Assembly: GCA_020161845.1 (NCBI GenBank)
Contig: JAIUNK010000039.1
Location: 1-33,633 of the forward strand
Reading direction: 5' to 3'
Length of the DNA: 33,633 bases
DNA from: Actinomycetota bacterium
Lineage (GTDB): Bacteria > Actinomycetota > Actinomycetes > Actinomycetales > Dermatophilaceae
The notes beneath the pieces were generated by a model. The model worked only from the letters and a program-made list of their open reading frames with translations, was not told the DNA's origin and ran no database searches. A program made the translations under genes and the position numbers. Positions 22,868 to 30,597 of this stretch are shown here, piece after piece. The first letter of the stretch is position 1; each line of letters begins with the position of its first letter.

Positions 22868-23532
22868 GCACCACCAGCGCCCCTCCCGCAGCCCCTTCCG
22901 CCCCGGCCGGCGCAGACGGCGCAGACGTGACGGACCTGCAGGGCCCCGTCGACCCCACCGCCGTACGGCCCATGCCCACCCGCGTCACCGCCGCCGAGCT
23001 GCGCGAATGGCTCACCCGCCCCGACCGCCCGCGCCTCGTCGACGTCCGTTCGGCCGCCGAGTTCCGCGCCGCGCACATCCCCGGCGCCTACAACGTGCCG
23101 CTGCCGCTCCTCAAGGAGCACCGCGACGAGTTCGCCGAGCCACTCGACGAGCAGGTGGTGCTGATCTGCCGCACCGACAACCGGGCGAGCCAGGCCGAGC
23201 AGGTCCTCGCCGCCGCCGGATTGGGGCGTCTGCACGTGCTCACGGGTGGGATGACCGCCTGGCAGCAGGACAACGGCCCGGTCCGGGAAACCGGCGGGGC
23301 GTGGGACCTGGAACGGCAGGTCCGGCTCGTCGCGGGCGGGCTGGTCGCCTCCGGCGTCCTCGCGAGCACCGTGGCGCCACGGGCCAAGTGGTTCGCCGGC
23401 GCGATCGGCGCCGGGCTCGTCACCGCTGCGCTCACCGATTCCTGCCTGATGGGCGCGCTGCTGGCCAAGATGCCGCACAACCGCAGCCAGGAACCCGACG
23501 CCGCCGACGTGCTCGCGTCGCTGGCCCGCTGA
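22864..23532 (+). CDS. Rhodanese with C-terminal DUF2892 membrane domain
   Basis: A 222-aa protein starting at GTG 22864, which overlaps the upstream stop as GTGA. After a disordered Ala/Pro N-terminus, residues about 40-145 form a rhodanese domain (RLVDVRSAAEFRAAHIPGAY) with catalytic Cys102 in ICRTDNRAS. Residues about 155-205 (WDLERQVRLVAGGLVASGVL, then WFAGAIGAGLVTAAL) form the DUF2892 two-helix membrane domain. It would handle sulfane sulfur at the membrane between the dioxygenase and the exporter. The family architecture is common in sulfide-detoxification operons. Confidence 0.9.
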   Translation: MSTTSAPPAAPSAPAGADGADVTDLQGPVDPTAVRPMPTRVTAAELREWLTRPDRPRLVDVRSAAEFRAAHIPGAYNVPLPLLKEHRDEFAEPLDEQVVLICRTDNRASQAEQVLAAAGLGRLHVLTGGMTAWQQDNGPVRETGGAWDLERQVRLVAGGLVASGVLASTVAPRAKWFAGAIGAGLVTAALTDSCLMGALLAKMPHNRSQEPDAADVLASLAR

Positions 23533-23546
23533 CGGCAGTCGCGGTC

Positions 23547-24314
23547 ATGGGCCAGCTGCTCGCCATCGTCCCGCTCGGCCTGCTCGTCGGCGTCGTCCTG
23601 GGCGCGCTCGGCGGCGGGGGGGCGATCCTGACGGTGCCCATCCTCGTCTACGTTCTGGGCCAGCGGCCCGCCGCCGCCACCGCCGGGTCGCTGGTCATCG
23701 TCTCGCTCACGGCTCTCGCCGGGATGGCGAGCCACGCCCGCAAGGGCAACGTCCGCTGGCGCGACGGCCTGATCTTCGGCGCCGTCGGCGTGGTCGGATC
23801 GCTGATCGGCTCCCGGCTCTCGACGGCGGTGTCCGGTCCGGTGCTGCTCACGGCGTTCGGCGTGATGATGATCGGGGTCGGCATCCTGATGCTGCGGCGC
23901 CGCGCCCGCGGCGGGAACGCTGTGGCCGACGGCGAGCGCCGCGGCGTAGGTGTCCTGGCCGCGACCGCGACCGGGGTGGGCTTCCTCACCGGCTTCTTCG
24001 GGGTCGGCGGCGGCTTCGCCGTCGTCCCCGCGCTCGTGCTGGCGTTGGGGTTCTCGATGCCGGTCGCGGTGGGTACGTCGTTGCTGGTGATCATCGTGAA
24101 CAGCATCGTCGCGCTCGGCGCCCGGGCCGCGGGCGGGCTGGCCATCGACTGGCCCGTCATCCTGGTCTTCAGCGCCTTCGGCGCCATCGGCAGCATCCTG
24201 GGCGGCCGCATCGCCGCCCGGGTGGATCCGCGCCAGCTCAGCCTCGCGTTCAGCATTCTGCTGTTCGCCGTGGCCGCTTACGTCCTCGCCATGAACATCC
24301 CCCAGCTGCGCTGA
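23547..24314 (+). CDS. TauE/SafE-family sulfite/anion exporter
   Basis: A 255-aa protein with about eight membrane helices arranged as two repeats. GALGGGGAILTVPILVYVLG in the first half and GFFGVGGGFAVVPALVLALG in the second are the duplicated signature of TauE/SafE (DUF81) permeases. It starts 14 bp after the rhodanese stop and ends the operon dioxygenase-rhodanese-TauE. Export of sulfite, the product of the dioxygenase, or of a related sulfur anion is the expected job. Confidence 0.9.
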   Translation: MGQLLAIVPLGLLVGVVLGALGGGGAILTVPILVYVLGQRPAAATAGSLVIVSLTALAGMASHARKGNVRWRDGLIFGAVGVVGSLIGSRLSTAVSGPVLLTAFGVMMIGVGILMLRRRARGGNAVADGERRGVGVLAATATGVGFLTGFFGVGGGFAVVPALVLALGFSMPVAVGTSLLVIIVNSIVALGARAAGGLAIDWPVILVFSAFGAIGSILGGRIAARVDPRQLSLAFSILLFAVAAYVLAMNIPQLR

Positions 24315-24531
24315 TCGAGCAGCGCCGCGCGCGGCTGTGAGCCTCGGGCGGCCACGGCGCGGGCCGTTTCCACCAGACCGCTGGTGCCCTCGGGGAGGGC
24401 CCGCGGCGGGCCACGCCTTCCAGGATCAGGATGATGCCGTGCCGTCAGGGGTCAGGCCGTCAGTTGGTCAGGCCGTCGGGCGGTCACCCTGTCGGGCGGT
24501 CACGCCGTCTGCCGCAAACGCTGTCGGGTGG

Positions 24532-25220
24532 TCACGCTGTGGCCAGGGCGGCGGCGCGACCCGCCGTACGGCCCGAGAACAGGCGACCACCCAGGAACGT
24601 GCCCTCCAACGCGTTATAGCCCATCATCCCGCCGCCGCCGAAGCCGCTCACCTCGCCCGCGGCGTACAGGCCCGGGAACACCGCGCCCCCGGGGCGCAGG
24701 CACCGGCCGGACAGGTCGGTCTCCAGGCCGCCGAGGGTCTTGCGGGACAGCACGTGCAGCTTGACCGCGATGAGCGGGCCGGCCTTGGGGTCCAGCAGCC
24801 GGTGCGGGGTGGCCACCCGGATGAGCCGGTCACCGCGGTAGTTCCGGGCGCCGCGGATCGCGGTGACCTGGGCGTCCTTGGCGAAGGTGTTGACGATCTC
24901 GCGGTCCCGGGCCTCGATCAGCTCGCGGAGCCGTTCGACGGCCAGGGTCGGTACGCCGGGATCGGCGAGCCGATTCATGCCGGCCACCAGCTTCTCGAGG
25001 GTGTCGGCGACGACGAAATCGGCGCCGTGCCGCTTGAACGCCTCGACCGGGCCGGGCGCGCCGGGTCGGATCCGGGACGCCAGCAGGCGCAGATCCTTGC
25101 CGGTCAGGTCGGGGTTCTGCTCCGACCGATGAGCAGCACCCGGCGGCCGGCGTCCGCCGCCTCCGCCGCGGCGACCAGCCCCGCCAGCCCGGCTCCTACC
25201 ACCAGTACGTCCGCGTCCAT
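24532..25220 (-). pseudogene. Deleted, frameshifted copy of the FAD dehydrogenase
   Basis: The start region (ATG 25220) encodes MDADVLVVGAGLAGLVAA exactly like the intact gene at 2670-4325. About 30 codons on, at roughly 25125, it jumps to the equivalent of residue 354, losing about 970 bp, and the reading frame changes at the junction. The C-terminal 190 codons (from SEQNPDLTGKDLRLLAS) are open in a different frame. A start in that frame would read the FAD-motif DNA as Arg/Gly-rich nonsense, so no functional dehydrogenase is possible. The 217-bp gap before it (24315-24531) carries only GTCAGGCCGTC-like repeats. Confidence 0.88.
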
Positions 25221-25570
25221 GCCGCCATCGTCGCAGCCCCGATCGTTCGCAGCGCGCGGTTCGGTGCACGGCTGGTGGGTCGGGTCGGCGTGAACGCGTT
25301 GGTGTCATAGCCCTACGTGTGATCTGGATAACAGTTTTATCCGGGTCGAGTTCGCCTGCCGCTGGCGGGCATTCGATTCCTGTGTCCCGAGATCCGGGTT
25401 CAATATCGAACATAACGAGCAGACATCGGTTGCCACATCAGCAGTATGTTCGAGATGATGGCGCCATGACCTCGACGGACACCCTGACACCGGATCCGGT
25501 GGCTGGGTTGTCCGCGTTCGAGGCGGCGCGCTGGTTGGGGGACGCCGTACGCCGGGTGCGGGGCGGTTTG
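24547..25570. repeat. Dispersed segmental duplication, copy B
   Basis: This copy matches 2686-3265 and 4233-4690 in order and orientation, with substitutions throughout (for example GVPALAVDALRE versus GVPTLAVERLRE in the encoded protein). It ends inside the 13E12 reading frame at about 25570, where unrelated TOPRIM-coding sequence begins. The intergenic part keeps the strings AATATCGAACATAACG and GTTCGAGAT found upstream of the 13E12 gene. Confidence 0.82.
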
Positions 25571-26479
25571 GGCATCGTCGAAGGACCCATGGACGCCATC
25601 GCCGTCACCCTCGCTGGGCAAGGCCGCTACGTCGGCCTGGCCCAGCTCGGCACCGCTCTGACCGAGGAACAAGCCGACCAGCTCGCCCAGCTCGGCCGGC
25701 ACCCGATCGTGGCCACCGACAATGACCTCGCAGGACAGATGGCCGCACATCGCGACTTCTGGCTCTTGGCCCAGCACGGTATGGACCCCGCGGTCGCCAG
25801 CTTCCCCGACGGGGCGGACCCCGCCGACCTTCTCACTAACCAGGGCGCCCATACCCTCGTCCAAACACTGCAGGCAGCCCGCACGCTCAGCGAGGTGCTC
25901 CTCACTAAACGTCTGGCCAACCTGACCGGCGATGACGCGATCACCGCTGCGGCCGACGTCCTTGCAGCTGGCTCCCCTACCCGCTGGGACGGCGGCTGCC
26001 AGCAGGTGGCGGCACAGCTTCCCGCCCAGCTAGGGCAGGTTCGTTCTGCCCTGGCTCGCGCAGCCCGTGCCTGGTCTGCCGACCCCCGGGCGGTGGTCTC
26101 TGAGCAGCTGTCACAGATGACGCGGATGCGAGCTCGCATCGCGCAGGCGGCGACCACTCCAGAGCAGTGGTGGCTATCCCTAGCCGAAAATATCGACCCG
26201 CGCCTGACCCGACAGAGCGACTGGCCATCCCTGGCGGCCATGCTGCAGCAGGCCCACGATGCCGGCCTTGACGTATCCCGACTGACCAGCGAGCTCACAT
26301 CCGCGCGTCCCCTGAACGAGCTTCCCGCGCAGGACCTGCGCTACCGACTGGTGGTACACCTGCCCCTAGATCGCCTCCGTAGCGATGGGGCTGCCCCGGC
26401 CGGTTCTTCGACGGGAGCCGAACACGAACGCCGCTCCGACACGGCCCGCTCACACCGGCCCGACGGGCCGCGTCGCTGA
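25466..26479 (+). CDS. Chimera: 13E12 N-terminus fused to TOPRIM/relaxase C-terminal part
   Basis: A 337-aa open frame from ATG 25466. Residues 1-35 (MTSTDTLTPDPVAGLSAFEA onward) copy the start of the 13E12 protein at 4567. From residue 36 the sequence changes to a TOPRIM domain: GIVEGPMDAIAVTL holds the catalytic Glu and IVATDNDLAGQMAA the DxD. The rest (EQWWLSLAENIDPRL, ELPAQDLRYRLVVHL) resembles the tail of TOPRIM-bearing relaxases or primases of actinobacterial conjugative elements. The fusion is in frame but lacks the relaxase and helicase parts, so it is likely a recombination relic, whether or not it is expressed from the duplicated promoter. Confidence 0.72.
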   Translation: MTSTDTLTPDPVAGLSAFEAARWLGDAVRRVRGGLGIVEGPMDAIAVTLAGQGRYVGLAQLGTALTEEQADQLAQLGRHPIVATDNDLAGQMAAHRDFWLLAQHGMDPAVASFPDGADPADLLTNQGAHTLVQTLQAARTLSEVLLTKRLANLTGDDAITAAADVLAAGSPTRWDGGCQQVAAQLPAQLGQVRSALARAARAWSADPRAVVSEQLSQMTRMRARIAQAATTPEQWWLSLAENIDPRLTRQSDWPSLAAMLQQAHDAGLDVSRLTSELTSARPLNELPAQDLRYRLVVHLPLDRLRSDGAAPAGSSTGAEHERRSDTARSHRPDGPRR

Positions 26480-26521
26480 GGGGCGTGCCTGTGGATGACA
26501 ACCCGGACCCCGGTCCCGGCG

Positions 26522-26850
26522 CTACGCGTCGAAGGGCGCAGCGGACAGACAGGCCGCGCGGAGGTGAGCTAAACCATCACGCCGGTGGGCCAGGAACCGG
26601 TCGCGCCGCTTGGGCACCGTCGGCAAACTGACCCCCAACCGGCGCACTACCGCCATCCACCGACCGGGTCATCCGCGTACGCCAGCACAATCCTCAAGCG
26701 CTGCACCAACCGCGCCCGCGACGTCGGACGACGTACCCAACCGGCCAGCACAGACCGCTCATGCTCGCTCAAAACCAACCACCTCGCGGCAGGAACCCGA
26801 CACGCCCGAAGTCTATCTAACCAGGAGCGAACTACCGCCTCACGACGCTA
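26522..26850 (-). pseudogene. IS630-family transposase N-terminal relic, frameshifted
   Basis: On the minus strand one frame gives RWLVLSEHERSVLAGWVRRP then RARLVQRLRIVLAYADD, ending at a stop at 26647-26649. The next frame continues with MAVVRRLGVSLPTVPKRRDR and FLAHRRDGLAHL to a stop at 26522-26524. Together they follow the N-terminal helix-turn-helix region of IS630 transposases. The catalytic DDE part is absent and a frameshift separates the halves. The right side is cut by the IS3 element. Confidence 0.72.
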
Positions 26851-26974
26851 GGGCCTCCGACGTCGGCCGCGTTCTGGACCGTGTCCGGTTCCGTTGATAG
26901 TGGCGATTGGCAGGTGGTTTCTCCCAGCTGTTGAGAGGGAGTTTTCATGGGATCGACACGACGGAGCTTCACTG

Positions 26975-27238
26975 ATGAGTACAAGGGCTGCTGCGGTAGC
27001 TTTGGTTCTGGAGGATGGTAAGAGCATCGCCGAAACAGCACGGAACATCGGCGTGCACGAGATGTCTTTGGGGAAATGGGTGAAAAAAGCACGCGAGCAA
27101 GGCGGGGCGCCGACGAAGGCGTTAACCGAGAATGAACGCGAGGAGCTTGAGCGCCTCCGTAAAGAGAATGCGCAGCTGTTGATGGAGCTGAGCTTCGCAA
27201 AAAAAGTGGCGACCTGGTTCGCGAAAGAAAAGCAGTGA
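26975..27238 (+). CDS. IS3 OrfA (helix-turn-helix), N-terminus frameshifted
   Basis: An 87-aa frame from ATG 26975: ALVLEDGKSIAETARNIGVH then EMSLGKWVKKARE is the IS3 helix-turn-helix, followed by a leucine-zipper-like ELERLRKENAQLLMELSF. The expected N-terminus MGSTRRSFTDEYK is encoded from ATG 26947 in another frame; removing one G from GGG 26985-26987 would join them as FTDEYKAAAVALV. So either a +1 mutation or a sequence error is present. The normal start would give about 97 aa. It ends at TGA 27236-27238, overlapping orfB. Confidence 0.8.
   Translation: MSTRAAAVALVLEDGKSIAETARNIGVHEMSLGKWVKKAREQGGAPTKALTENEREELERLRKENAQLLMELSFAKKVATWFAKEKQ
27199..27206 (+). promoter_or_regulatory. A7-G slippery site for -1 frameshifting
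   Basis: Seven A residues followed by G lie 30 bp before the orfA stop. orfB is in the -1 frame relative to orfA, so slippage here would produce the OrfAB transposase, the usual IS3 expression strategy. Confidence 0.75.
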
Positions 27239-28119
27239 GATTCGCTGCGATCGCGGACTGGGCGGACCGAAACGAGTACCCCGTGTCGTTCATGTGTGAG
27301 CGGCTGGATGTGACCCCAGCCGGGTATTACGCCTGGCGCAATCGCGAGCCTAGCGCCCACGAGAATGACGACGCCGAGCTGCTCGTCATCATCAAGGACG
27401 TCCACGCGCGCCTGCATGGCAATCCGGGTGTTCGCCGTGTCTGCGCTGAATTGCAGGCACTGGGACGCCGGGTGAGTTCCAAGCGCGTGTGGCGCCTCAT
27501 GAGGCAGGCTGGCCTGCAGGGACGCCACCCACGCCCCTGGCGTCGCACGACGACGCCAGGGGAGCAGCCAGTGCCGGCTCCGGACCTGCTGGGCCGCTGC
27601 TTCACCGCCGACAAAGCAAACGAGAAATGGTGCGGAGATATCACCTATGTGAAAACATGGGAAGGCTGGGCATATGTCGCAACCGTCATCGACTTGCACT
27701 CCCGTCGAGTTGTGGGATTCGCCATCGCCGATCATATGCGGACCGAGCTCGTCACTGAGGCGCTGCGCATGGCGTTAGCCCAGCGCAATCCTCCTCATGG
27801 CGTCGTTTTTCACAGCGATCGAGGCTGCCAGTACACGTCGAAGGAGTTCGCACAGTTCTGCACGGAGAACAACATCCGACGTTCCCCGGGGCGCACCGGA
27901 GTATGCTTCGATAGTGCTGTCTCCGAGTCGTTGTTCGCGACGTACAAGAAGGAACTTATCCACACTCGCCCCTGGGTGAATGTGTCCAAACTCCGGAAGG
28001 AGACGTTCACCTGGTTCGAATCGTACTATAATCGTACACGTCGGCACTCAACATTGGGCTACTTGACGCCCGCCGAGTACGAGATGGGATATCGAAGCCT
28101 GGCAGAAATCCCTGCCTAG
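27235..28119 (+). CDS. IS3 OrfB, DDE transposase domain
   Basis: A 294-aa frame open from GTG 27235, probably translated mainly as OrfAB. The HTH_21 region (VCAELQALGRRVSSKRVWRL) precedes the integrase core with Asp135 (CGDITYV), Asp195 (FHSDRGCQY) and Glu231 (DSAVSESLFATYKKE), a complete DDE triad with the IS3-type spacing. The C-terminus ends YYNRTRRHSTLGYLTPAEYE, standard for the family. The domain looks intact, but the orfA frameshift may prevent OrfAB production. Confidence 0.92.
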   Translation: MRFAAIADWADRNEYPVSFMCERLDVTPAGYYAWRNREPSAHENDDAELLVIIKDVHARLHGNPGVRRVCAELQALGRRVSSKRVWRLMRQAGLQGRHPRPWRRTTTPGEQPVPAPDLLGRCFTADKANEKWCGDITYVKTWEGWAYVATVIDLHSRRVVGFAIADHMRTELVTEALRMALAQRNPPHGVVFHSDRGCQYTSKEFAQFCTENNIRRSPGRTGVCFDSAVSESLFATYKKELIHTRPWVNVSKLRKETFTWFESYYNRTRRHSTLGYLTPAEYEMGYRSLAEIPA

Positions 28120-28153
28120 TCGCCCCATCAACTTTTCCGGAAACAGTCCATTC

Positions 28154-28549
28154 CTATCGAGCCCACTCCGGCCAACCCTTGTGATCCTCCCGCGCCAATA
28201 GCAAGGATGAATCCCCCTGCATAAGCCGCCATCGCTCCCCTTCGCTAACTGCTCCGATAGGGCCGCCGCCAGTAAGAACAGAGCCGACGACTCGAGCGGC
28301 GGATCGCCGCGCATAGTCAACGACGTCGGTGCTTCCAGATAGATTGTAGGAGATGCTACGCACAATCACATGGCTCGTATCGATAACCTCATACCTTGCA
28401 CTGAACCGCTTCACGCCGTCAAACCAAACCATTGACTGCGGCTCAATATGAAGCAACAGACCCAAGGCAGCAACGGATTCCTCGTCGCTGCCTTTGCAAG
28501 TACCGATGATTCGCCAGCTCCCAAGCGGCAGCCCCATTCGCCCACCCAC
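28154..28549 (-). CDS. Hypothetical protein downstream of the protease
   Basis: A 131-aa soluble protein from GTG 28549 (ATG 28537 is also possible). It reads LGSWRIIGTCKGSDEESVAA, WFDGVKRFSARYEVIDTSHV, then EGERWRLMQGDSSLLLARED. The alternating strands and the GSW start recall lipocalin-like beta-barrels, but I cannot assign a family. It lies 64 bp after the protease stop on the same strand and is AT-richer than the core genes. Its stop codon is one base from the IS3 target duplication, so the original 3' end may have been altered by the insertion. Confidence 0.55.
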   Translation of the reverse strand: MGGRMGLPLGSWRIIGTCKGSDEESVAALGLLLHIEPQSMVWFDGVKRFSARYEVIDTSHVIVRSISYNLSGSTDVVDYARRSAARVVGSVLTGGGPIGAVSEGERWRLMQGDSSLLLAREDHKGWPEWAR

Positions 28550-28613
28550 GATCCTTGAATTGCAGGCCGCTGGTTGCCCAAGGCTGCCAGTATAGCCAGA
28601 GTGTCTGTTACCA

Positions 28614-29939
28614 TTACGACGTTACGAGTTGCAGTCCTTGAGTGGCCAGAATTCGCCATTCCAAAGTGAAGAGAACATCCGTACTGCATTCATTCTGTAT
28701 GTCCGTGGCGGTGCCACATTGATAACCCCAAAGTGGCGGATTGGCACCCGCCTGAATCATGCCTGCCGCTAGCACTGAAGTACCATCAGACTGGGGTACG
28801 AAGACTGGCCCCCCGCTATCCCCTGCCATGGCTGCTATCCCGTACGACTGTTGGTACCCGCGGCTCATGTAGACCGCACCATAACCATCGTCATACAGGT
28901 ACCACATATTGCCGACCTTGATGGTGCAATGGACTCCCGAGTTACCCCCGCTTGTGCACACCTCAGCCCCGCTGGTCACATTTACACTTCCGGTGACATG
29001 CTTCGTATAACCGCTTTGGGTAACTGGGCCGTCGAACATAAGGGAATCGCCGTAGCTGGACAAAACGCGGGCAGCCCCCCCGTCGATACTAAAGGCTTCA
29101 GTCGAGCCGTATGACGCTCCGCCAACGCGGGCGTGGTAATCGCCATATCCGCAGTGCCTTGCTGTGGTCGTTCGAGGGACCCCATTATGGTAGACAGCGA
29201 AGCCAGTTGAGCACGACATGCCGGAACCCCAAGAGATCATATAGCCACCTGCATTAAAAGGGCTATAGTCATCGTTCCTGCCCGTGAATAGTCTCGGCTT
29301 ATGGGAGATGGGCCGCACTTTGACTGGCGCCCCATCTGCGAGGGATCTGAGCTGATCCCCGAGCGATTTTAGGTACGCCGCCTCATCGACGGGGGTCGCG
29401 CGAAGCGAGGAGGAGTCCTTATTGTAGACACCCTCCACCACAAGACCGTCAAAGGAGTAGTCGTCCCCGACCACCGCCGTGACATCCATTCCTCGAACAG
29501 AGCCCTTGCGGTTCATGAGAGAGTTCGATGTTGCGATCATTTGCAATCTGGAGATACTGCGCTTGCGGATCTCTAGAGTGATCCCCCTATCGTGAGCCTC
29601 TTGCAGCAGCTTGGCAGCACTCTTGGCTTCGCCCTTCCAGTACGCTGCCATTCGCCTCGTAGGGATATCCACTATGATCGTGTCAAAATATCCCTCCAGC
29701 TCGGAAGGTGGCATTTGCTCGATCCAGTCGCGGAACTTGAGCAGATCCATCTGCCCGTACATCAGCGAGCTATCAAATTGCGGGACATTCGCCGCTGGAA
29801 CAGGTACGGAAGCCCGATCCGAGGTAGTGGAGTCGGTAAGCGCATATGAGCTGTTGGTCGCCGAAGCCGCTGCAGCAATACAAAGGGCTGCGGCTATCGA
29901 TCCCAGTTTCGCCAAGCTGTTCCCCGTCCGGTAAACCAT
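28614..29939 (-). CDS. Secreted trypsin-like (S1) serine protease
   Basis: A 441-aa exported protease. ATG 29939 follows TTGGAGGGAATGAC. A signal peptide covers about residues 1-33 (LAKLGSIAAALCIAAAAS). Residues about 45-225 look like a pro-region. The catalytic domain has His262 (TTTARHCG), Asp298 (SYGDSLMF) and Ser375 (AMAGDSGGPVF), in the streptogrisin/alpha-lytic-type order, with paired cysteines around the His. It probably acts outside the cell after removal of the pro-region. It has lower GC than regions 1-2 and is followed by a hypothetical gene, with two small secreted-protein genes upstream on the same strand. Confidence 0.87.
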   Translation of the reverse strand: MVYRTGNSLAKLGSIAAALCIAAAASATNSSYALTDSTTSDRASVPVPAANVPQFDSSLMYGQMDLLKFRDWIEQMPPSELEGYFDTIIVDIPTRRMAAYWKGEAKSAAKLLQEAHDRGITLEIRKRSISRLQMIATSNSLMNRKGSVRGMDVTAVVGDDYSFDGLVVEGVYNKDSSSLRATPVDEAAYLKSLGDQLRSLADGAPVKVRPISHKPRLFTGRNDDYSPFNAGGYMISWGSGMSCSTGFAVYHNGVPRTTTARHCGYGDYHARVGGASYGSTEAFSIDGGAARVLSSYGDSLMFDGPVTQSGYTKHVTGSVNVTSGAEVCTSGGNSGVHCTIKVGNMWYLYDDGYGAVYMSRGYQQSYGIAAMAGDSGGPVFVPQSDGTSVLAAGMIQAGANPPLWGYQCGTATDIQNECSTDVLFTLEWRILATQGLQLVTS

Positions 29940-29981
29940 GTCATTCCCTCCAATTCGCCACAAATTGCCGATTATCTCACT

Positions 29982-30272
29982 CTATTCGCTCCATAAGAGC
30001 CAAAGACGCCAGGTGTAAGGGTACGGCAGACTATCATCGCGAATGCACGTGTAACCGATTATGACCACACCGTCATATGCGTCCCTGCCGGCTTGCCAGC
30101 AGCCGCTTTGAGTGATGTAAGTGCCGGCCGGAAGGTAAGCAGCTTCGATACGGTTTGGCGCAGGTGATTGCCGAGCGAGTGGGGAAGCATTTGCAGAGAT
30201 AGGCGTTACCGCTACTGCGGGTCCGCTCAGAGCCAGAAGGACGGTAGCTAGCCAAGTCTTAGTAGCACGCAT
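29982..30272 (-). CDS. Small secreted Cys-containing protein A
   Basis: A 96-aa product from ATG 30272 with a signal peptide (MRATKTWLATVLLALSGPAV, cleavage near ASPLA). The mature part contains QSGCWQAGRDAYDG, then IGYTCIRDDS and ends WRLWLLWSE. The two Cys probably form a disulfide. The pattern Cys-x-x-AGRD, then Y-x-Cys-(I/V)-R-(D/E)-D, then W-x-L-W recurs in the next gene, so the two are paralogues. No known family recognised; an inhibitor, chaperone or substrate of the neighbouring protease, or a toxin-like peptide, are possibilities. Confidence 0.62.
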   Translation of the reverse strand: MRATKTWLATVLLALSGPAVAVTPISANASPLARQSPAPNRIEAAYLPAGTYITQSGCWQAGRDAYDGVVIIGYTCIRDDSLPYPYTWRLWLLWSE

Positions 30273-30285
30273 GACCACTCTCCGA

Positions 30286-30510
30286 TCAGTCGGTAGCTCC
30301 GTCATTAACCCACAGTGTCCATAGTCCATCTTCACGTACGCAGTAGTAGAAGTCGGTCCCGGATCTTTCGCCAGCATATTGACACGCAGTTAAACTGGCG
30401 TAGACTCCCCACACCGTCATGGATTGGGTCCGTGCGTTGGCAACTGCGGGAGACGCCAGCAAGCTTAGAGCCAAGGCGCCAATGGCTGCGGCTTTGTATA
30501 CTGATCGCAT
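30286..30510 (-). CDS. Small secreted Cys-containing protein B
   Basis: A 74-aa product from ATG 30510 with TTAGGAGATCGAGAT upstream. The signal peptide is MRSVYKAAAIGALALSLLAS, with cleavage near NARTQ. The mature peptide has TACQYAGERSGT, YYCVREDGLWTLWV and two Cys at the same relative places as protein A. It starts the four-gene minus-strand cluster (B, A, protease, hypothetical), with 13 bp between B and A. Confidence 0.62.
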   Translation of the reverse strand: MRSVYKAAAIGALALSLLASPAVANARTQSMTVWGVYASLTACQYAGERSGTDFYYCVREDGLWTLWVNDGATD

Positions 30511-30597
30511 ATCTCGATCTCCTAATGTTGTTTGCGGGAGAGTGCTGTCGGGTGAACTGATACTTGCGCGCTAACGTTTGGGTGAGAGGCGTGGAAA

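Larger units (their letters stand above)
26875..28150 (+). mobile_element. IS3-family insertion sequence, 1276 bp
   Basis: The left end begins TGGACCGTGTCCGG and the right end, read inward on the complement, begins TGGACTGTTTCCGG; the imperfect inverted repeats extend about 30 bp. TTC at 26872-26874 and at 28151-28153 is a 3-bp target duplication, as expected for IS3. It carries orfA and orfB overlapping in the -1 frame. Insertion was into the edge of the IS630 relic on the left; on the right, native DNA resumes next to the stop codon of a hypothetical gene. Confidence 0.88.

Noticed and set aside
24425-24545. CRISPR-like array from regularly repeated GGTCA(G/C)GCCGTC
   Set aside because: Units are short and irregular, there are no unique spacers of constant length and no cas genes.
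26585-26897. Plus-strand small proteins between the chimera and the IS3
   Set aside because: They are Thr/Pro/Arg-rich complements of the IS630 remnant read on the minus strand.
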